A DNA stretch of 64,000 nucleotides from Mesorhizobium jarvisii (lineage in GTDB: Bacteria; Pseudomonadota; Alphaproteobacteria; Rhizobiales; Rhizobiaceae): contig NZ_QZXA01000003.1 of the NCBI RefSeq assembly GCF_003601985.1, positions 248,001-312,000 of the forward strand, given 5' to 3'. Below are positions 8,938 through 17,014 of the stretch, one piece after another. Positions within the stretch are counted from its first letter, which is position 1. Every line of letters starts with the position of its first letter. The notes beneath the pieces are model-generated. The model made no database searches. It saw only the letters and a program-made list of their open reading frames with translations, and had not been told where the DNA came from. Position numbers and translations under genes: made by a program.

Positions 8938-9792
8938 TCATGCCCAGATGGCGACCGGTATGCCAAAACCGTCAGCGAGTGGCGGGTTGGGAAATGGCTT
9001 CGCGCTGCCGCTGGCGATGCGGCCGGCGATCAGCATCATGACCGCCGCATCGAGGAAATCATCGGCGGCCGCGCCACGCGGCGGCGGCTGGTCGAGGAAG
9101 TCCATGGCATAGCCATGCCGGCACAGCAGCGCCTTGCGCTCCGCCATGCCGGCCGGATTGACGCTGCCCTTGATCTTCTTGGGCAGCTGCATGGCCTGGT
9201 CGCCATTCAGGCGGCAGAAAGCGACTTCGGGATGCGATTCGAAGACGCGGCCGCGCAGATCGGGCCGCGCGATCAGCAGGGCGTCGATCTCGCGGATCTT
9301 CGAAAAGATGCCGAAGGCCTGGATCGAAACGCCGCGCGGCGGGTCGGATGTGGCCCTTGCCACCGCGCTTGCCCTGCGATGCGCGGCATACCAGGCTTCG
9401 ATTGTGGTGAAATCGCTGGTGTCGGCATAGAGCGCGGCGCGGGACGGGATCGAAAACACGCTGGACTGGCGCGCGCCGAGCAGCGGCCTGACCAGCGCTT
9501 CCGGTCCGCGGCCGCCTTTGCTGGAGAATTCGGGCAGGCCGATCGGCATGTCGACGGCGACAACCGCATTGTCGGGAGTTGCCGCGAGCAGCGCCGCGAA
9601 ACTGGCGAAGATTTCAACCGATGGCGCTGAACCAGGGTTACGAGGTGTCGAACCGGGGTTACGAGGTGTCGAACCGGGGTTACGAGGTGTCGAACCGGGG
9701 TTACGACGTATCGAACCGAGTTGGCGCCGCACGGCGATCCAGCCGGCCTTGCAACCGTCGGCGCCGACGAGTACGGCCCCGGCCGAAGTCAC
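8938..9792 (-). CDS. DUF429 domain-containing protein with heptapeptide repeats
   Basis: Protein of 284 residues with the DUF429 signature: GADGCKAGW near the N-terminus, VDMPIGLPE, SSVFSIPSR and ESHPEVAFC. DUF429 is an RNase H-like fold whose function is not well established. I chose the GTG at 9792 because it overlaps the upstream pdxY stop as GTGA; the frame is open much further upstream but only antiparallel-shifted inside pdxY. Between the first beta strands there are four copies of a seven-residue unit (NPGSTPR-type), produced by a 21-bp tandem repeat. This insertion is absent from the family as I know it and probably forms a loop. Confidence 0.85.
   Translation of the reverse strand: MTSAGAVLVGADGCKAGWIAVRRQLGSIRRNPGSTPRNPGSTPRNPGSTPRNPGSAPSVEIFASFAALLAATPDNAVVAVDMPIGLPEFSSKGGRGPEALVRPLLGARQSSVFSIPSRAALYADTSDFTTIEAWYAAHRRASAVARATSDPPRGVSIQAFGIFSKIREIDALLIARPDLRGRVFESHPEVAFCRLNGDQAMQLPKKIKGSVNPAGMAERKALLCRHGYAMDFLDQPPPRGAAADDFLDAAVMMLIAGRIASGSAKPFPNPPLADGFGIPVAIWA
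9630..9713. repeat. 21-bp in-frame tandem repeat, four units
   Basis: Four consecutive 21-bp units (9630-9650, 9651-9671, 9672-9692, 9693-9713). Units 2 and 3 are identical, unit 1 has one substitution and unit 4 has two. The period is a multiple of three, so copy-number change would keep the DUF429 frame. There are no spacers, so it is not CRISPR. Confidence 0.95.
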
Positions 9793-10673
9793 GCCCGGCG
9801 ATCCCGCCCCGGATGCGTGAGATGGCGCAGCTGCACCATGGCCATCGGGTGCGACAGGCTCTGCGCATCGGTTTCGAGCTGCAGCTCGTCGCCGCCGCGT
9901 TTTGCCGTGCGCGCCAGGATCTCGTAGACCGCCGCGGTGGTCGATTGCAGCGCCTTGATCGGTGGTTGGCCGGAAAGGATGCGGGCGAGGTAGATGGCCG
10001 CCGTCAGATCGCCCAGGCCGTTCGGCGGCTTGTCGATCAGGCGATGTTCGGCCAGCAGCGCCTGGGTGCCGTCGAGAAGCAGATTGCCGGTGCCGCCAAT
10101 CATCATCGATTGTGCCGAGGTGACCAGCATTGTCGACGGCCCGGCGTGGAGTGCTGCCGCGATCACCGATTTGAGGTCTGGCAGCGGCGCGCCGGCCATC
10201 CATTCCAACTCATAGCGGTTGGGCGTGGCGATGTCGGCGATCGGCATCAGCCGGTCTCGCATGGCGGCGGCGGTGGGCTCAGGCACGTAGAGCCCGCCGG
10301 AATCGCCCATCACCGGATCGCAGATATAGACGGCATCAGGCGTCCTGGCCTTGACCGCGGCGACCAGCGAGGCGACGGCCTCGGCCTGGCCGGCCTCGCC
10401 GAGATAGCCCGACAGAACCGCGCCGACCTCGCCCAGCCATGGCGCGCGCTCGAGGTCGGCCATGAGCGCCTTGAACTGGTCGAGCGGCGGCACGATGCGC
10501 GTCGCGCGCCCATGACCGGGATGCCAGGGCAGGATGATCGTCGGAACCGCCCAGACTGGAAAGCCAAGTGTTTCGAGCGCAAAGACGGCAGCGCGGTTGC
10601 CGACCGAACCACGGGCGACATGGCTGGAAATGACGATGACCGCACGCGGCGCGTCGGGTTTTTCGGCGCTCAT
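9789..10673 (-). CDS. pdxY: Pyridoxal kinase (pyridoxamine kinase, PdxY-like)
   Basis: Ribokinase-fold kinase of 294 residues that phosphorylates pyridoxal in the vitamin B6 salvage pathway. SHVARGSVGN (17-26) matches the substrate-binding SHV...GN motif of pyridoxal kinases. ICDPVMGD (117-124) is typical, and Asp222 in GLGDL is the expected catalytic base. In PdxY the usual motif is G-T-G-D; here it is G-L-G-D. It overlaps the downstream DUF429 gene by 4 bp. Start: ATG at 10673. Confidence 0.92.
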   Translation of the reverse strand: MSAEKPDAPRAVIVISSHVARGSVGNRAAVFALETLGFPVWAVPTIILPWHPGHGRATRIVPPLDQFKALMADLERAPWLGEVGAVLSGYLGEAGQAEAVASLVAAVKARTPDAVYICDPVMGDSGGLYVPEPTAAAMRDRLMPIADIATPNRYELEWMAGAPLPDLKSVIAAALHAGPSTMLVTSAQSMMIGGTGNLLLDGTQALLAEHRLIDKPPNGLGDLTAAIYLARILSGQPPIKALQSTTAAVYEILARTAKRGGDELQLETDAQSLSHPMAMVQLRHLTHPGRDRRA

Positions 10674-10686
10674 TGTCTTTTGATTC

Positions 10687-10938
10687 CTAGCTGCCCCGGG
10701 TGAGGAAAAGCACGAGCCAGACCATCAGGCCCAGCGCCAGAAGCAGGCCGAGTATCCTGCCAATGCGCGTGCCCCAGACCTCGATCGGGTCGGTGCGGTC
10801 GGCGTCGGCGGCGGCGACATGGTCGCGCACGCCTTTCGTCGTCCGCGCCACGAAGGAGGCGCCCGCCGGATCGGTCTCCTGCGCGACGCGCTCGAGGATG
10901 CGGCGCGATTCCCTGTCGCTGTCGTGGCGTTGCGCCAT
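10687..10938 (-). CDS. Small C-terminally anchored membrane protein
   Basis: Hypothetical protein of 83 residues. A charged N-terminal half (RESRRILERVAQETD) is followed by one hydrophobic segment near the C-terminus (about residues 63-80) and a short basic tail. I chose the ATG at 10938, which has GGGACA upstream; the longer upstream frame lacks a better start. It is 13 bp upstream of pdxY on the same strand, so it is probably the first gene of a small-protein/pdxY/DUF429 operon. Function unknown. Confidence 0.7.
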   Translation of the reverse strand: MAQRHDSDRESRRILERVAQETDPAGASFVARTTKGVRDHVAAADADRTDPIEVWGTRIGRILGLLLALGLMVWLVLFLTRGS

Positions 10939-11101
10939 GATGATGTCCCGTTTTGACCGGACCTTATCGCGTTCGCGCGGCCAATCACAGGGCCTTGCGG
11001 CAAGGCGATGGATGCCGTCGCTGGTCCAGAGGCCGAGGCCGTTTTCTTGCGCGCCGATTGTGGTAATGCTTCGCATGCAACTTCTATCGAGGGACCCCAT
11101 C

Positions 11102-11740
11102 ATGCTTGCCCAGCGCCTTGCTCGCCCATCGCCATTCCGCACGCTGCCCGCCTTCCTGATGATGGCAATCGTCCTGCCGCTGCTTGCCGGCTGCGGCTAC
11201 AACACGATCCCGACGGCGGAGGAAAACGCCAAGGCGGCCTGGAGCGAGGTGCTGAACCAGTATCAGCGCCGCGCCGACCTCATCCCCAATCTGGTCGAGA
11301 CGGTCAAAGGCTATGCCTCGCATGAAAAGGACACGCTGGACGCGGTGGTCGAGGCGCGCGCCAAGGCCACGCAGATCACGGTGACGCCGGAAACGCTGAA
11401 GGATCCTGAAGCCCTCAAGAAGTTCCAGGATGCCCAGGCCGGGCTGACCAGCGCGCTGTCGCGGCTGATCGCGGTGTCGGAGGCCTATCCCGACCTTAAG
11501 GCCAACCAGAATTTTCTGGCGCTGCAGGCGCAGCTCGAGGGCACCGAGAACCGCATCGCGGTGTCGCGGCGCGACTACATCCAGGCGGTCAGGGACTATA
11601 ATCTGACGCTCAAGACCTTCCCGTCGGTGCTGTGGGCTACCTTCTGGTTCCGCGGCAACGAGCCCTTCGCCAACTTCACCGTCGACGAAGACAAGATGCA
11701 GCCGCCGAAGGTCGATTTCGGCACGAAGCAGGGCGGGTGA
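11102..11740 (+). CDS. lemA: LemA family lipoprotein
   Basis: LemA-family protein of 212 residues. Its signal sequence ends in the lipobox LLAGC (Cys31), so it is probably lipid-anchored. The coiled LemA core (AWSEVLNQYQRRADLIPNLVETVK...) has the family's conserved NLV segment. The start ATG at 11102 has GAGGGA 8 nt upstream; alternative ATGs at 11066 and 11075 lack this. LemA genes commonly precede TPM-domain genes, as here. The biochemical role is poorly defined, but roles in envelope maintenance are proposed for the LemA-TPM pair. Confidence 0.9.
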   Translation: MLAQRLARPSPFRTLPAFLMMAIVLPLLAGCGYNTIPTAEENAKAAWSEVLNQYQRRADLIPNLVETVKGYASHEKDTLDAVVEARAKATQITVTPETLKDPEALKKFQDAQAGLTSALSRLIAVSEAYPDLKANQNFLALQAQLEGTENRIAVSRRDYIQAVRDYNLTLKTFPSVLWATFWFRGNEPFANFTVDEDKMQPPKVDFGTKQGG

Positions 11741-11788
11741 ACGATCAAATTAGCGGGTCTGGTCCTTGTTGACCTTGAGTTCCGTCAC

Positions 11789-11946
11789 ACCCCCCTCTGT
11801 CCTGCCGGACATCTCCCCCGCAAGGGGGGAGATCAGCTGGCGTTTCGGCTTTCGCCAATTTTCGGCGTTTGAAGGTTTGGGCCGACGGCAAAGCTGCCAA
11901 TCTCCCCCCTTGCGGGGGAGATGGCCGGCAAGCCAGAGGGGGGGGC
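11789..11946. repeat. Interspersed palindromic element (copy 2, between lemA and tpm)
   Basis: A roughly 158-bp palindrome. The left arm reads CCCCCCTCTGTCCTGCCGG followed by ATCTCCCCC and GGGGGGAGAT. The right arm mirrors it with ATCTCCCCCCTTGCGGG, GGAGAT and CCAGAGGGGGGGG. It sits inside the lemA-tpm operon and covers the apparent 5' end of the first tpm gene. Confidence 0.75.
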
Positions 11947-12755
11947 GAAGGAACGCCGCCCTCAATTTTCTTGGCCCGCTTTTCCTCCTTGTCTTCTTCC
12001 TCCCCCTAACTGCCCTCGCCGCCGATCTCCCGGCGCTTACCGGCCGCGTCGTCGACAATGCCGGCATCATCGATGCCGGCACCAAGGCGGCGCTGACACA
12101 AAAACTCGCCGACTTCGAGACCAAGGGCTCCGACCAGATCGTCGTCGCCACCATCCCCAGCCTCGGCGGCGAGGAGATCGAGCCTTACGCCAACCGGCTG
12201 TTCCGCTTCTGGAAGCTCGGCCAGGCCAAGGAGAACAACGGCGTGCTTCTGCTGGTCGCCAAGAACGACCACAAGATGCGTATCGAGGTTGGCTATGGGT
12301 TGGAAGGCACGCTGACCGACCTGCACACCAAGCTGATCATCGAAAACGACATGGTGCCGGCGTTCCGCGCCGGCGATTTTTCCGGCGGCATCTCCAAGGC
12401 CGTCGACGACATGGTCATGGTGCTGGAAGGCAATCCGGAGGAGTTGGAAGCGCGCGGCAAGCGCAACCAGCAGGCGCCGTTCAATTCAGACGACCTGTTC
12501 TTCGCCATTTTCATCAGCATCTGGGCGATCATCTTCTTCGGCAGCATCGCCGCCTCCATCCTGCCGCCGATCTTCGGCAAGAAGCTTGGACCCGGCCGCT
12601 ATCGCTGGCTCGGCATGACGTTCGAGCCCGGCCGGCGCTCCTCAAGCGGCGGCTGGTCCTCCGGCAGTTCCGGCGGCGGCTGGTCTTCGGGCGGCGGTGG
12701 CTTTTCCGGCGGCGGCGGTTCGTCCGGCGGCGGCGGCTCCTCGGGAAGCTGGTGA
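11910..12755 (+). CDS. TPM domain-containing protein, first tandem copy
   Basis: TPM-domain (formerly DUF477, YgcG-like) membrane protein. From the TTG at 11910 it would have 281 residues: an Arg-rich stretch and hydrophobic signal (about 20-37, ending LTALA), the TPM domain (40-186), a transmembrane segment (about 200-222) and a Gly/Ser-rich tail ending SGSW. The start is uncertain: the frame is open to a TTG at 11766, no ATG exists upstream, and the region is inside a palindromic element without a clear ribosome-binding site. The TPM domain differs from the next gene's at only 5 of 147 residues. Confidence 0.75.
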   Translation: MRGRWPASQRGGRRNAALNFLGPLFLLVFFLPLTALAADLPALTGRVVDNAGIIDAGTKAALTQKLADFETKGSDQIVVATIPSLGGEEIEPYANRLFRFWKLGQAKENNGVLLLVAKNDHKMRIEVGYGLEGTLTDLHTKLIIENDMVPAFRAGDFSGGISKAVDDMVMVLEGNPEELEARGKRNQQAPFNSDDLFFAIFISIWAIIFFGSIAASILPPIFGKKLGPGRYRWLGMTFEPGRRSSSGGWSSGSSGGGWSSGGGGFSGGGGSSGGGGSSGSW

Positions 12756-12759
12756 CGGC

Positions 12760-13641
12760 ATGACGACACGCCGCCTGCCGAGGCCCGGCTATTTCAACCC
12801 GACGATCCACGTTGTCCTGGCTGTTCTGGCGCTGCTGTTGTCCTGTTTCGCGGGTTTTGCCGCCGAATTGCCAGCGCTCACCGGCCGCGTCGTCGACAAT
12901 GCCGGTATCATCGATGCCGGCACCAAGGCGGCGCTGACACAAAAACTCGCCGACTTCGAGACCAAGGGCTCCGACCAGCTCGTCGTGGCGACGATTCCCA
13001 GCCTCGACGGCGAGGAGATCGAGCCCTATGCCAACCGGCTGTTCCGCTTCTGGAAACTCGGCCAGGCCGGCGAGAACAACGGCGTGCTTCTGCTGGTCGC
13101 CAAGAACGACCACAAGATGCGCATCGAGGTCGGCTATGGGCTGGAAGGCACGCTGACCGACCTGCACACCAAGCTGATCATCGAGAACGACATGGTGCCG
13201 GCGTTCCGCGCCGGCGATTTCCCAGGCGGCATCTCCAAGGCCGTCGACGACATGGTCATGGTGCTCGAAGGTCATCCCGAGGAACTGGAAGCGCGCGGCA
13301 AGCGCAATCCAGCCGACAGCAGCACCCCCATCGATCCGATCGTCGCGGTGTTCCTGATCCTGTGGGCGACGATGTTCTTCGGCGGCCTGGCGATGGCGTT
13401 CCTGCCGCCGATGTTCGGCACCAAGCTGTCGCCGGGCGTGTATAGATGGCTGGGCATGACGTTTCGTTACGGCCGGGGGCCAAGCGGATCGTCCGGCTCC
13501 AGCGGCTGGACGACGGGTTCGTCGGGCGGCGGCTGGTCGTCGGGAAGCTCCAGCGGCTGGTCGTCCGGGTCGAGCAGCGGCGGCGGGTTCTCGGGGGGCG
13601 GCGGCTCGTCCGGTGGTGGCGGTTCTTCAGGAAGCTGGTGA
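12760..13641 (+). CDS. TPM domain-containing protein, second tandem copy
   Basis: Protein of 293 residues. A signal peptide (about 1-35, ending GFAA) is followed by a TPM domain (37-183), one transmembrane segment (about 195-218) and a Gly/Ser-rich C-terminal tail with tryptophans, ending SGSW. The ATG at 12760 lies 4 bp after the previous stop, so the genes are coupled. The TPM region is nearly identical to the upstream copy in protein and DNA (offset 841 bp), which marks a recent duplication or gene conversion. The tails and the first 36 residues differ more. It probably works with LemA at the envelope. Confidence 0.9.
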   Translation: MTTRRLPRPGYFNPTIHVVLAVLALLLSCFAGFAAELPALTGRVVDNAGIIDAGTKAALTQKLADFETKGSDQLVVATIPSLDGEEIEPYANRLFRFWKLGQAGENNGVLLLVAKNDHKMRIEVGYGLEGTLTDLHTKLIIENDMVPAFRAGDFPGGISKAVDDMVMVLEGHPEELEARGKRNPADSSTPIDPIVAVFLILWATMFFGGLAMAFLPPMFGTKLSPGVYRWLGMTFRYGRGPSGSSGSSGWTTGSSGGGWSSGSSSGWSSGSSSGGGFSGGGGSSGGGGSSGSW

Positions 13642-13645
13642 GACA

Positions 13646-14284
13646 ATGGCAACACGACCGATCAGCCCGCAGGATCATGAGCGCATCGCCGATGCAATCC
13701 GCGCCGCGGAAACCAAAACCGACGGCGAGATCTACTGCGTCGTCGCCCATGCCAGCGACGGCTATTTCGCTCCGGCCGCCATGATGGCGACGCTCGGCAT
13801 GCTGATCGTCAGCCTCGCCGTCGCCTATGGGCTGGAGGCATGGTGGCTCACCATCCGCCTGCCGCATTTCGTCGTCGCGCAATTGCTGGCGCTGGCCTGC
13901 GTGTTTGCCCTGTTGTGGGCTGTTCCCGGGCTGCGCATCCATATGGTGCCAAGGCGGCTGCGCTATCAGGCGGCGCACGCCAATGCGATCAAGCAGTTCC
14001 TCGCCCGCAACGTCCATCGCACCGCGGCGCGCACCGGCGTGCTGGTCTTCGTCTCGATCGCCGAACGCTATGCCGAGGTGGTCGCCGATTCGGGCATCGA
14101 CGCCAAGGTCGGCCAGGATGTCTGGGACGGCGTGGTGCGCGACCTGACGGCGCATGCCGGCGACGACCGGCTTGCCGACGGCTTCGTCAAGGCGATCGAG
14201 CAGGTGGGGTCGGTGCTGGCCGAGCATTTCCCGGTCACGTCTGGCGATACCAACGAGCTGGACGACCATCTGGTCGAAATTTGA
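13646..14284 (+). CDS. TPM domain membrane protein, third paralogue
   Basis: Protein of 212 residues with no signal peptide and no Gly-rich tail. The N-terminal TPM-like half (IADAIRAAETKTDGEIYCVVAHASDGY) is interrupted by two hydrophobic segments (about 50-95). It then continues with a cytoplasmic TPM-like part (TGVLVFVSIAERYAEVVADSGIDAKV). It starts 4 bp after the previous stop and closes the lemA-tpm-tpm-tpm operon. It is clearly divergent from the first two copies, so it is an older paralogue. Confidence 0.87.
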   Translation: MATRPISPQDHERIADAIRAAETKTDGEIYCVVAHASDGYFAPAAMMATLGMLIVSLAVAYGLEAWWLTIRLPHFVVAQLLALACVFALLWAVPGLRIHMVPRRLRYQAAHANAIKQFLARNVHRTAARTGVLVFVSIAERYAEVVADSGIDAKVGQDVWDGVVRDLTAHAGDDRLADGFVKAIEQVGSVLAEHFPVTSGDTNELDDHLVEI

Positions 14285-14436
14285 GAGCCTGCTGGTAGAC
14301 ACCACTTTACCGATCCGGCCTGTTTGCGGACAGGCTTTGCGCAATGTCAGCGATGTCAGGATCGGCTGTGAGAAAGCGGCCGGCGGGTCACCCGGACTCT
14401 TGCAATCGGCCGATGCGGGTTTATGGTTAACAAATC

Positions 14437-14943
14437 ATGAATACGCTGACGATCGACATCCGGAAAGCCGACCCGCGCGATGCAGGCGCCATTGCCGAAG
14501 TGCATCTGGAAGCATGGCGCGGCGCCTATTCCGGCATCATTCCACACCGCACGCTGACGTCGATGATCAACCGCCGCGGCGCCGACTGGTGGGCCAATGC
14601 GATTCGCCGCGCCGCCACCGTTCTGGTCGTCGAAATCGGCGGCACCATCGCCGGCTATGCGACGATCGGCAAAAACCGCGCCCGGGAACTCAAGCAGCAG
14701 GGCGAGATCTACGAATTGTACCTGCGCCCGGAATATCAGGGCATCGGTCTTGGCCGGCGGCTGTTTTCGGCGGCCAGGGCGCGTCTTGCCGACCATGGCC
14801 TGAAGGGCATGGTGGTGTGGGCGCTGGAAGACAACCAGAACGCGCTGGCCTTCTATGCCGGCGCCGGCGGCCGCGATGTCGCCGAGGGCGTCGAGATCTT
14901 CGAGCAGAAAGCGCTGAAGAAGGTCGCCTTCGTCTGGGAATGA
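14437..14943 (+). CDS. GNAT family N-acetyltransferase
   Basis: Acetyl-CoA-dependent acetyltransferase, 168 residues. The family's motif A is visible in ELYLRPEYQGIGLGRRL, with the QGIGLG acetyl-CoA pyrophosphate loop. A late NQNALAFYAGAGG segment matches motif B. The acceptor substrate is unknown. It stands alone, with 152 bp upstream to the tpm operon in which I see no clear feature. Start: ATG at 14437. Confidence 0.88.
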   Translation: MNTLTIDIRKADPRDAGAIAEVHLEAWRGAYSGIIPHRTLTSMINRRGADWWANAIRRAATVLVVEIGGTIAGYATIGKNRARELKQQGEIYELYLRPEYQGIGLGRRLFSAARARLADHGLKGMVVWALEDNQNALAFYAGAGGRDVAEGVEIFEQKALKKVAFVWE

Positions 14944-15135
14944 CCGCCGATCGCGCAAAGCAAGGCCGTACGTGGTGCATATCCCCGTGAAATCACGACG
15001 CTGAAACATCTTGTGGCGATGATTGAACGCATGTGACGCCATCGCGTCCCGCCTGACGTTCACCAGCACCATTCGCCGCATTGCGCCATTGGGCGCCGCC
15101 CGCTATCTCCTCCCGACCGAGAGAGGGACAAATCC

Positions 15136-15669
15136 ATGCGCATTGAAGCCATAGCCACCGGAAAGAATCCGCCCGAAGACGTCAACGTCATCATCGAAGT
15201 GCCGATCGGCGGCGAACCGATCAAGTATGAGATGGACAAGGAGGCCGGCACGCTGTTCGTCGACCGCTTCCTGCACACCTCGATGCGCTATCCCGGCAAT
15301 TACGGCTTCGTGCCGCACACGCTGTCGGGCGACGGCGATCCGATCGACGTGCTGGTCTGCAACACGCGCGCGCTGGTGCCGGGCTGCGTCATCAATGTGC
15401 GGCCAATCGGCGTCTTGATCATGGAAGACAATGCCGGCCAGGACGAGAAGGTCATTGCCGTGCCGTCACCCAAACTGACGCTGCGCTACGAGAACGTTAC
15501 CGAGTATACGCAGCTGCCCGACATCACCCTGCAGCAGGTGCAGCACTTCTTCGAGCACTACAAGGATCTCGAGCCCGGCAAATGGGTCAAGATCGAAGGC
15601 TGGCACGATTCCAAATATGCCAAGAAGATGATCGTCGACGCGATCGAACGGGCGAAGAAGAGCAAGTAG
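15136..15669 (+). CDS. ppa: Inorganic pyrophosphatase
   Basis: Family I soluble pyrophosphatase, 177 residues, hydrolysing PPi to phosphate and so driving biosynthetic reactions. The active-site signature with clustered Asp residues is visible in [10 protein letters not shown], along with [11 protein letters not shown] and [10 protein letters not shown]. The length and the ATG at 15136 with GAGAGAGGGA upstream match the family. It is a single gene with convergent neighbour 15685-16278 starting 15 bp past its stop. Confidence 0.96.
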   Translation: MRIEAIATGKNPPEDVNVIIEVPIGGEPIKYEMDKEAGTLFVDRFLHTSMRYPGNYGFVPHTLSGDGDPIDVLVCNTRALVPGCVINVRPIGVLIMEDNAGQDEKVIAVPSPKLTLRYENVTEYTQLPDITLQQVQHFFEHYKDLEPGKWVKIEGWHDSKYAKKMIVDAIERAKKSK

Positions 15670-15684
15670 TCCGAGTCCGAACGG

Positions 15685-16278
15685 TCAGTTATCCACCCGG
15701 CCGAAAGCCGGCACATTGCCGATGACGGTGTGCCGGTCCTTGCCGCAGGCGAAGGTTCGCGCCTTCTCGTCGGCGAGTTTTCGCGCCTGGTCGTTGGCTT
15801 GCGGGTTGCCGGTGGCCAGCACAAGGCCGACCGTGCAGCTTTCCCGCGCATCCATCTGGCCGACCTTGGCGACAAGCAGCACGTCTGTCGATTTGTTCTG
15901 ATCCTCGGCATTGCTGATCGTGCGGCGGTGGATGACCGCGAAGGGCACGGCCTTGTCGCCATTGGTTTCGATGCGCCATTCAACTTTGGCCGCGGACGAA
16001 TTGAAGCCTGAAAAACTCTCCCAGACGGACGTCATGTCGCCGCCGGGCGGAAAACCGTAGAACAGCGATTCACGGGCGTCGTCATAGGCGATGAGCACGG
16101 GATAGCCGCGATAGCCCGAACAGGCGAGATCGGCCCAGTCGCCATCGCCTTCTGCGGCCTGCGCATAGGTCACGCAATCCTTCTTCGAATCGAGGTCGGT
16201 ATAGGTGCTGGATATGTCGCCGGCACGAGCCACCTGACACAGGCCGGCAAGCGCAAGCGGGATCAGAATGGCACGCAT
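15685..16278 (-). CDS. Secreted hypothetical protein
   Basis: Protein of 197 residues with a clear Sec signal peptide (about 1-19, ending VARA). The mature part has three or four cysteines (KDCVTY, LACSGY, SCTVG, FACGKD) that could form disulfides. It contains a phrase DVLLVAKVGQMDARESCTVGLV resembling periplasmic proteins of unknown function found in rhizobia. I do not recognise a named domain. It is convergent with ppa. Start: ATG at 16278. Confidence 0.75.
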   Translation of the reverse strand: MRAILIPLALAGLCQVARAGDISSTYTDLDSKKDCVTYAQAAEGDGDWADLACSGYRGYPVLIAYDDARESLFYGFPPGGDMTSVWESFSGFNSSAAKVEWRIETNGDKAVPFAVIHRRTISNAEDQNKSTDVLLVAKVGQMDARESCTVGLVLATGNPQANDQARKLADEKARTFACGKDRHTVIGNVPAFGRVDN

Positions 16279-16321
16279 GACGACAATCTCCAGTTAGGCC
16301 GGAGCAACGTATCGCCAAACG

Positions 16322-16942
16322 CTATTTCTTCAAGCTCGCTTCGATCAGCAGATCGGCGTTCGTCGCCACCGACTGGGCGGGACCGCCGAGACCGAACAGC
16401 TGGCCGCTGATATAGGCGCCTTCGATCAAAAGCAGCAGCCCGTCACCCAGAGTGTCGGGGTCCTGCGCGCCCATCGCGGCGGCCATGGCGCGCAAGCGGC
16501 GGCGCAGCTCCTGCTTGTTGGCCTCGCTAACGACACGCGCCGGATGGCCGCGCTCGGGATATTCCACGGCCGCGTTGGTCATGCCGCAACCGCGGTAGTC
16601 GGGCTTTTGCGTGCGCTTGCCGACGCGGGTCAGGAAGGCGCCGATCTGCGCGCGCGGGTCGCCGGGATGGGCGTCGACCGCCTCGTCGAAACGCTCCCAG
16701 AATTCGTGGTCATACTGACGCAGATAGGACGCCGCCAGCTCGTCCTTCGACGGGAAACTCCGGTAGAGGCTGGGTTTGGTGACGCCGGCGCGTTTGACGA
16801 TCTCGTCGACGCCGATTGCCCTGATGCCGCGCCGGTAGAAAAGGTCATACGCCACGTCGAGGATCTTCTTGGCCGCCTTCGGCGGCGCCGATGCATGATC
16901 GTCGCTGATGGACAGTTCAATATTTTTGTCGCCTGGCATCAT
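16322..16942 (-). CDS. TetR/AcrR family transcriptional regulator
   Basis: DNA-binding regulator, 206 residues. The N-terminal TetR helix-turn-helix is at about 23-70 (KKILDVAYDLFYRRGIRAIGVDEIVKRAGVTKPSLYRSFPSKDEL). The C-terminal ligand domain contains two cysteines or fewer and is typical in size. It is divergent from the MFS gene at 17015. Two 12-bp palindromic sites in the shared promoter region make it the likely repressor of that transporter and possibly of itself. Start: the first of two adjacent ATGs at 16942. Confidence 0.92.
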   Translation of the reverse strand: MMPGDKNIELSISDDHASAPPKAAKKILDVAYDLFYRRGIRAIGVDEIVKRAGVTKPSLYRSFPSKDELAASYLRQYDHEFWERFDEAVDAHPGDPRAQIGAFLTRVGKRTQKPDYRGCGMTNAAVEYPERGHPARVVSEANKQELRRRLRAMAAAMGAQDPDTLGDGLLLLIEGAYISGQLFGLGGPAQSVATNADLLIEASLKK

Positions 16943-16951
16943 GGAACTCGA

Positions 16952-17012
16952 TTGACAACGTTACCGATCGGTACGTATACGAGCTCCCATCGTTGCAACG
17001 TACCGGTCAGTA
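16952..17012 (+). promoter_or_regulatory. MFS promoter with two TetR operator-like palindromes
   Basis: A TTGACA -35 box (16952-16957) and GTATAC -10 (16975-16980) are separated by 17 bp. A perfect palindrome TACCGATCGGTA (16962-16973) fills the spacer. A second, imperfect copy TACCGGTCAGTA (17001-17012) lies just before the MFS ATG at 17015. Centres are 39 bp apart. This fits TetR repression by blocking RNA polymerase. Confidence 0.65.
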
Positions 17013-17014
17013 AC

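Noticed and set aside
9630..9713. Possible CRISPR-like repeat
   Set aside because: Direct 21-bp units with no spacers, inside a coding frame.
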